Assembly (NCBI RefSeq): GCF_014898055.3
Contig: NW_023601433.1
Span: 69,981,683 to 70,045,682, forward strand
Source of the DNA: Talpa occidentalis
Taxonomy: Eukaryota; Chordata; Mammalia; Eulipotyphla; Talpidae
DNA: 64,000 nt
Direction of reading: 5' to 3'
A program made the translations under genes and the position numbers. How positions within the stretch are numbered: the first letter of the stretch is position 1; every line of letters starts with the position of its first letter. Shown here in pieces: positions 59,930 through 64,000 of this stretch. The notes beneath the pieces are model-generated. The model was given only the letters and a program-made list of their open reading frames with translations. It did not search any database and had not been told where the DNA came from.

Positions 59930-60710
59930 TTATTCTAAGGTGACTAATTCTAAGGTAAAGTCCCAGTTACAGAAAAGCAACTCTCTCAGTTGAAAGATCA
60001 TTTATTGTCTTCCTTTTCCTATTTCCTTACTCCTTTTCTCCAGTTACCTGGAATTACCTCCTCAATAAACAATTTGTATTCAAATCCTTGTTCTAGAATT
60101 TGCTTCTGGTAGATCCCCACATAAAGTCCTATGTTTCCTGTTCTTTTATCTAGAATATTTCTATGCCTTTTCATTCAAAATATATCTCTTGTTAGCAGTT
60201 TTTTTAGTTTGCTTAATCCATTTTGGCAATCTTGATGTTTTCTTTGAAGTATCTTTTTCAAGTGTGTGTATACATACACATATAATTATTGCTATAGTTA
60301 ATTAAATCTAACATCTGTTTTATATCTTTTTTCTTATTTATTTGTATTTCAGGTCAATCAAATATTCCTCTGTCTTCCTTTCTGAAAACTTTCTAGAGTA
60401 GTGACACAAGTATAGGATAGATACTTATTCTTATTTCAAAAGGGAGAAATTGGAAGGAAGAAAGAGGTGATAAGCCTCCAGCAAGTCGAAAGCTTAGAAA
60501 GGAAAGTTGTATTAGATCTTAAGGCTCGAAAACAAGTCTCTTTGGTTGGATGCTCTGCCTACTGGGTCCACAGGGTAGACCTTGACCAATCTCTTTATGA
60601 CAATCTAGGCCTTTTCTTGTATGTACCTCAAAATTGTTCCATCTTCTATTCGTTAGTCAGTGCCAAAGCTGCATTTACAGTTGTAGATAATTTTTGCTCT
60701 CAGCACTGAA
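59930..60710. other. Unassigned intron
   Basis: No gene. The 80-codon frame at 60467-60709 has no homology I recognise. Confidence 0.4.
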
Positions 60711-60713
60711 ACA

Positions 60714-61040
60714 AGTGTTAGTTTGCTAGGGTTACAAAAACAAAAATTATTTCTCTTGGTTCTGTAAGCCAGAACTTCAAACTCAAGGTGCCAGATTTAT
60801 TTTCTATTGAGAATTCCCTTCCTGGTCATTAGACAGCTGCCTTCTATGTCCTCACACGGTCTCTGCTCTAAATGTGCACATGGAAAGCAGGAGGTCAAGC
60901 TCTCTTATATCTCTTCTTATAAGGACACTAATCTTTATAAGGATGAAGGTCTCACCCTTATTTAACCTTAATTACTTCTTAAAGACCCTGTGTCCAAATA
61001 GAGCCAAACATGCATGAGGCCTTTTAGTTGTTAAACAGGG
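60714..61040 (-). repeat. MLT1-type MaLR LTR, antisense
   Basis: Starts 'tgttagtttgctagggttac', runs through 'tcttcttataaggacactaa' and 'aattacttcttaaagaccct' to 'gtccaaatagagcc', the reverse of an MLT1 LTR. Partial; no viral coding DNA. Confidence 0.8.
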
Positions 61041-61044
61041 TACA

Positions 61045-62750
61045 GCACCATCTGCAACTCTGACTTCACTTTTGTGTTTGTGGGCTATAAACTCCCTGAG
61101 GTCTAGATCATGACTTTGTTCCTCTCATTGCTGTAGCCAATAATGTACAATGGGACTCCTAAGCAAGGGCTAAATTAGGTCAAGAATGAAGGAAATGCTC
61201 AGAACTTATGAACTATCACCATAAGATGCACAGGGTACCAAACACAGAACATAGGCTCATCACAGTGAGTTTGTGGCTTGATGGAGGGAAGTGTTTCATT
61301 TTTTTAAAAGTTTTGAATATATTAAAAATTTAATTTGTCAGGTCTTTGGGTAAATTTATGTAGGATGGTCTACTCAATGAAATATAATCCTGAAATAATC
61401 CTGAAATACAATCCTGAAATATAATCCATTTCCCCACATCATTTTCTGTCCTCTCCTCCCCCCACCAAAAAGTATCTTGCCTTTGTAGACTTGTCATATG
61501 TCTATGCCACATGTGGTATTTGTATCATTTCACCCTCTTTTGTGAAATCTGACTCTACTGAATGTAGCAAGAACATTTCAAAAGTTAATAATGGAAAAAT
61601 TCTTTTTTAACTGCAACTATATCATAAAAGAAAACATTCCCTCACTCCCCACTGTGCCATCCTGTCCGGTCCATCATGCTTTTAAAACCAGGTTGTAGCA
61701 GCTAATGAATAAAATAATAAAGACAAAATGTAGTTCTTTTCCTCCCTGGTGAAACACTGCATTATTTGTTATTCATGAATTCTTGTTTCCTTGAAGATTG
61801 TTTGATGAAATATGTGAGTGATGTGTACCCTATCATTGCCTGGAGGCCTTTTAGATTTTTCTCTGTTTAAGCATTTTCTTTTTGTTTTAATAAACTTGCA
61901 AATAGTTGTGGAGAAGAGCCACTAGATATTAGATATTAGTATAATTAACTTGTTTTAGTGCCAGGTCCTCCCGAACCACTCCCAAGTTAACAGATTCAAC
62001 ATTTTACAGTATTTCTTCACAATGTGACTAGAAGAGAGTAAAAGAAAAGTAAAAGCTGCTATCTCTTTGCAATAAGCTGGAAGACCTAATTTCTACTTCA
62101 TCTCACTAGTGTCAAACCTTTCAGTTTGTATGCCTCTGCAGTGTTGCCATCTGCTTTTTGAACAAGGTTCAGTAAATTCATTAAAGCTGGAGTCCTTTCT
62201 GGAGTGATAGAAGTCTTCTGTCAACCAGAGCAGAGCCATGCTTTTCCTCCAAAGAGAAAGAAGCGACAACCCAGACTGCCTGCTTTCCTTTGTTGTGCTT
62301 GCTAAATTTAGTTTGGGATTTAGGTTCTGTGAACTGGTCTCATGCTTCTCCTAGACCTAGAGAATGTTCTGTTTTGAGGACTTCAAATAGAAAAGATACA
62401 CGCCATTTGCATACCCAAAAATGAAGATTTGTTTTTTAAAATCTGGATTAAGTTACTCTGAGTTGGGAAGGGAGACTATTTTTTTTTAATATGTAAATGA
62501 TACAGGAATTAACTCCCTATCTTAAAAATACATTTTTTACGTATTTTAAAATTAATGACCTTCACTTTTTTGAAGCTTAATAATCCAGCAAGCTGATCTA
62601 GTTGGACTGTTGCCCAAAGCTGAGAAAAATGTAAAATGTAAAAATAAAGGTCTTGAAACAATAAGTATAGAGTTCAAAGTGACCAGGCAGTAGCATCTGT
62701 TTCTGTTCATAAAATAATACTGTGTATCCATGCTTTGGGGAGAATAGTCA
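61045..62750. other. Unassigned intron near the exon
   Basis: No gene found. A short repeat of aatcctgaaat (three to four units) lies at 61387-61425. 62040-62350 is repeat-free and somewhat GC-richer, a possible conserved non-coding segment. Confidence 0.4.
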
Positions 62751-62754
62751 TTAC

Positions 62755-62965
62755 TGTATGGAATCAGAACCCTGAGATGGAAGCCTGGCTCTGCCAGTTA
62801 GTTATTAATTGTGTAGCTTTGGATAAATTAAGTTAGCAATCTGTGCCTCTTTTTTTTTTTCATCTTTAAGATAAGAGATGATGATAGAATTGATATAGGA
62901 TAAAGTGTGTTAATACTTATACAGCCCTTAGAACAGTGTCTGACATGTAATAAACAGTAATTATT
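62755..62965 (+). repeat. MIR SINE
   Basis: Well-ordered MIR: 'gaagcctggctctgccagtt', 'gtgtagctttggataaatta', 'gcaatctgtgcctc', 'cagcccttagaacagtgtct', 'gacatgtaataaacag'. Confidence 0.85.
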
Positions 62966-62969
62966 AACT

Positions 62970-63919
62970 ATTTATTACCTTACATGCTAATAGTTTGCTG
63001 TCTATTATCTCATGTGCTCTAGCTCGTCAAACTCAGTAGTCTAGTTTCCAGGTATACAGGCAATTAAAACCATAATTTAGAAGGTTAAGACATTTCTAGA
63101 AGTAAGTCCATCTTTGCAATTAAAATATGACAACTGGTAACTCAAAATAAAAGAAATAGAGAAAATAAAACTAAGCATAAAAAACTCAAAACACTGTTCA
63201 TTGATGTACTGTTTGTATTTTAATAGAAGTTATTATGTGCTTATGTAATTGGATATAGCAGACATGAAGTTTATTAAACTGAATTCTGCTGGGGTTGATA
63301 TCCTTAAGATTCAGTTTTTGGGAGTTGTCTATGACATCTGTTGGTATGACATATTTTGGAAATTAATCATTGCTTTTTATGTACATGTAAAACATTTATG
63401 AAATAGATATTAAATAAAGTCTTGAGATCATTAATTTATTTTGTTCTTTTGCAATTTGCATTTTAAATTTTGTTTTGTTATTCCATCAATTTATGTTATT
63501 TTGTTCCTGCAATGAATTTGATTCACAAAAGCTTGATTCATACATGGGCCTCCTATATTTGCTTTGATAGAAATACTTAGTATACACTCACCTTTAAAAT
63601 CTTCTTATAGGCTTTGGAAATATCTCTTAAAGCATTAAGATGATATGTGAGGCATTGCAAGAAAAAACTATTGTCTAGTAACTATTCCCTGTGATAATTG
63701 AATGAGTTAAAGAAGTCTGACAACTATAGCTGTAATAACATATATTTAGAAGGGAAACTTAATTTACTACTTCTCAAAAATGCTAAACCTAAAATAAAAA
63801 TTGAAAAAAGAGGAATATGTTATTTTCTGAAAAACTGTGTTCATTCTGTCACCATTTACAGTGATAGATATCTTTGGATCTATGTATTGTGAAGTGAACT
63901 ATGATCTACTATAATGCTG
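62970..63919. other. Unassigned intron immediately upstream of the exon
   Basis: AT-rich, no repeat recognised. The last ~40 bases hold branch-point and acceptor signals for the exon. Confidence 0.45.
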
Positions 63920-63936
63920 TCTTTTCTTTTTCGTAG
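63920..63936 (+). promoter_or_regulatory. 3' splice acceptor of the GPR158 exon
   Basis: A pyrimidine-rich run (cttttctttttc with few purines) ends in GTAG immediately before the coding frame opens. Adenines in the ctactataat stretch around 63907-63916 are plausible branch points at normal spacing. The acceptor sets the exon start at 63937 in phase 0. Confidence 0.8.
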
Positions 63937-64000
63937 TGTATGCCAATTAAAGGACTGGGATTTGTGCTTGGAGCCTATCAGTGCATTTGCAAAGCAGGAT
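63937..64000 (+). CDS. GPR158: GPR158 (mGlyR) internal exon, 5' part only; exon runs off the window
   Basis: Seen: directly after a pyrimidine-rich AG acceptor, frame 0 reads 21 codons without a stop, starting CMPIKGLGF, then VLGAYQ, and ending CICKAG. Three cysteines (residues 1, 16 and 18 of the piece), with a Cys-x-Cys pair after an aromatic residue, fit an EGF-like module. Known: this string matches my memory of GPR158, an orphan class C GPCR now described as a metabotropic glycine receptor at neuronal membranes that works with RGS7-Gbeta5. Its extracellular part is a Cache domain followed by an EGF-like stalk leading to seven transmembrane helices; this exon opens the stalk. Inference: the gene runs left to right, the upstream Cache exons lie left of the window, and the 7TM exons lie to the right. 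The paralogue GPR179 is the main alternative; I recall its equivalent segment as more different. The exon continues past base 64000, so its end and donor are unseen. Confidence 0.86.

Larger units (their letters stand above)
1..63936 (+). other. GPR158: Intron sequence, inferred to be one large GPR158 intron
   Basis: No other open frame in these 63.9 kb looks like a conserved vertebrate exon with flanking splice signals. Long frames either coincide with L1 ORF2 or arise from simple repeats. GPR158 is known for very large introns, so one uninterrupted intron is reasonable. A short exon could still be missed by eye. Confidence 0.7.

Noticed and set aside
60467..60709. An 80-codon frame as a small exon
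   Set aside because: No recognisable similarity or flanking splice signals; adjacent to an MLT1 relic.

Overview
This window is mammalian genomic DNA, almost all of it intron. The case for a mammal rests on LINE-1 (L1) ORF2 fragments of many ages, MIR, L2, MLT1 and MER5-like relics shared by placental mammals, and a spliced vertebrate exon at the right edge. At least 14 copies of one lineage-specific tRNA-derived SINE, plus an 81-bp mariner-type MITE, point to a non-primate, non-rodent placental. A laurasiatherian, possibly a bat, is my best guess, but I cannot prove it from sequence alone. The DNA is visibly AT-rich and L1-rich.

The only protein-coding sequence I can support is the first 64 bases of an exon at 63937-64000 (+). 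It follows a good acceptor (pyrimidine tract then AG) and encodes 21 residues beginning CMPIKGLGF and ending in a Cys-x-Cys pair. I recognise this as the start of the EGF-like stalk of GPR158 (metabotropic glycine receptor, mGlyR), just after its Cache domain. The other 63,936 bases would then be part of one large GPR158 intron. I found no second exon.

Region by region. 1-7.8 kb: a cut SINE tail, an L2 relic, one SINE and a well-preserved 5'-truncated L1 with 17-bp target-site duplications (TSDs). 7.8-18.2 kb: three SINEs and several L1 3' ends and MIRs. 18.2-23.9 kb: an MLT1 LTR, hAT relics, a twin-primed (inverted) L1, a SINE, and a 601-bp solo LTR inside a (TAG)n microsatellite. 24.0-29.2 kb: a long antisense L1 holding two SINEs and a mariner MITE, then a sense L1 piece, so the block is bounded by inverted L1 repeats. 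30.0-32.1 kb: an L1 3' end split by a SINE, then an old antisense L1M. 32.1-39.4 kb: mostly unrecognised intron. 39.4-43.3 kb: a second twin-primed L1, a deleted SINE, and an old L1M interrupted by a younger sense L1 that itself holds a SINE. 43.3-55.1 kb: scattered relics, GT microsatellites and four SINEs, one with a rearranged end. 55.9-61.0 kb: antisense L1M blocks and an MLT1 LTR. 62.7-63.0 kb: a MIR, then the exon.

No bacterial-type system, CRISPR array, rRNA gene or intact mobile-element gene is present. The interest lies in retroelement structure (twin priming, nested insertions with clean TSDs, L1 fragments broken at nearly the same ORF2 point) and in the link to GPR158.
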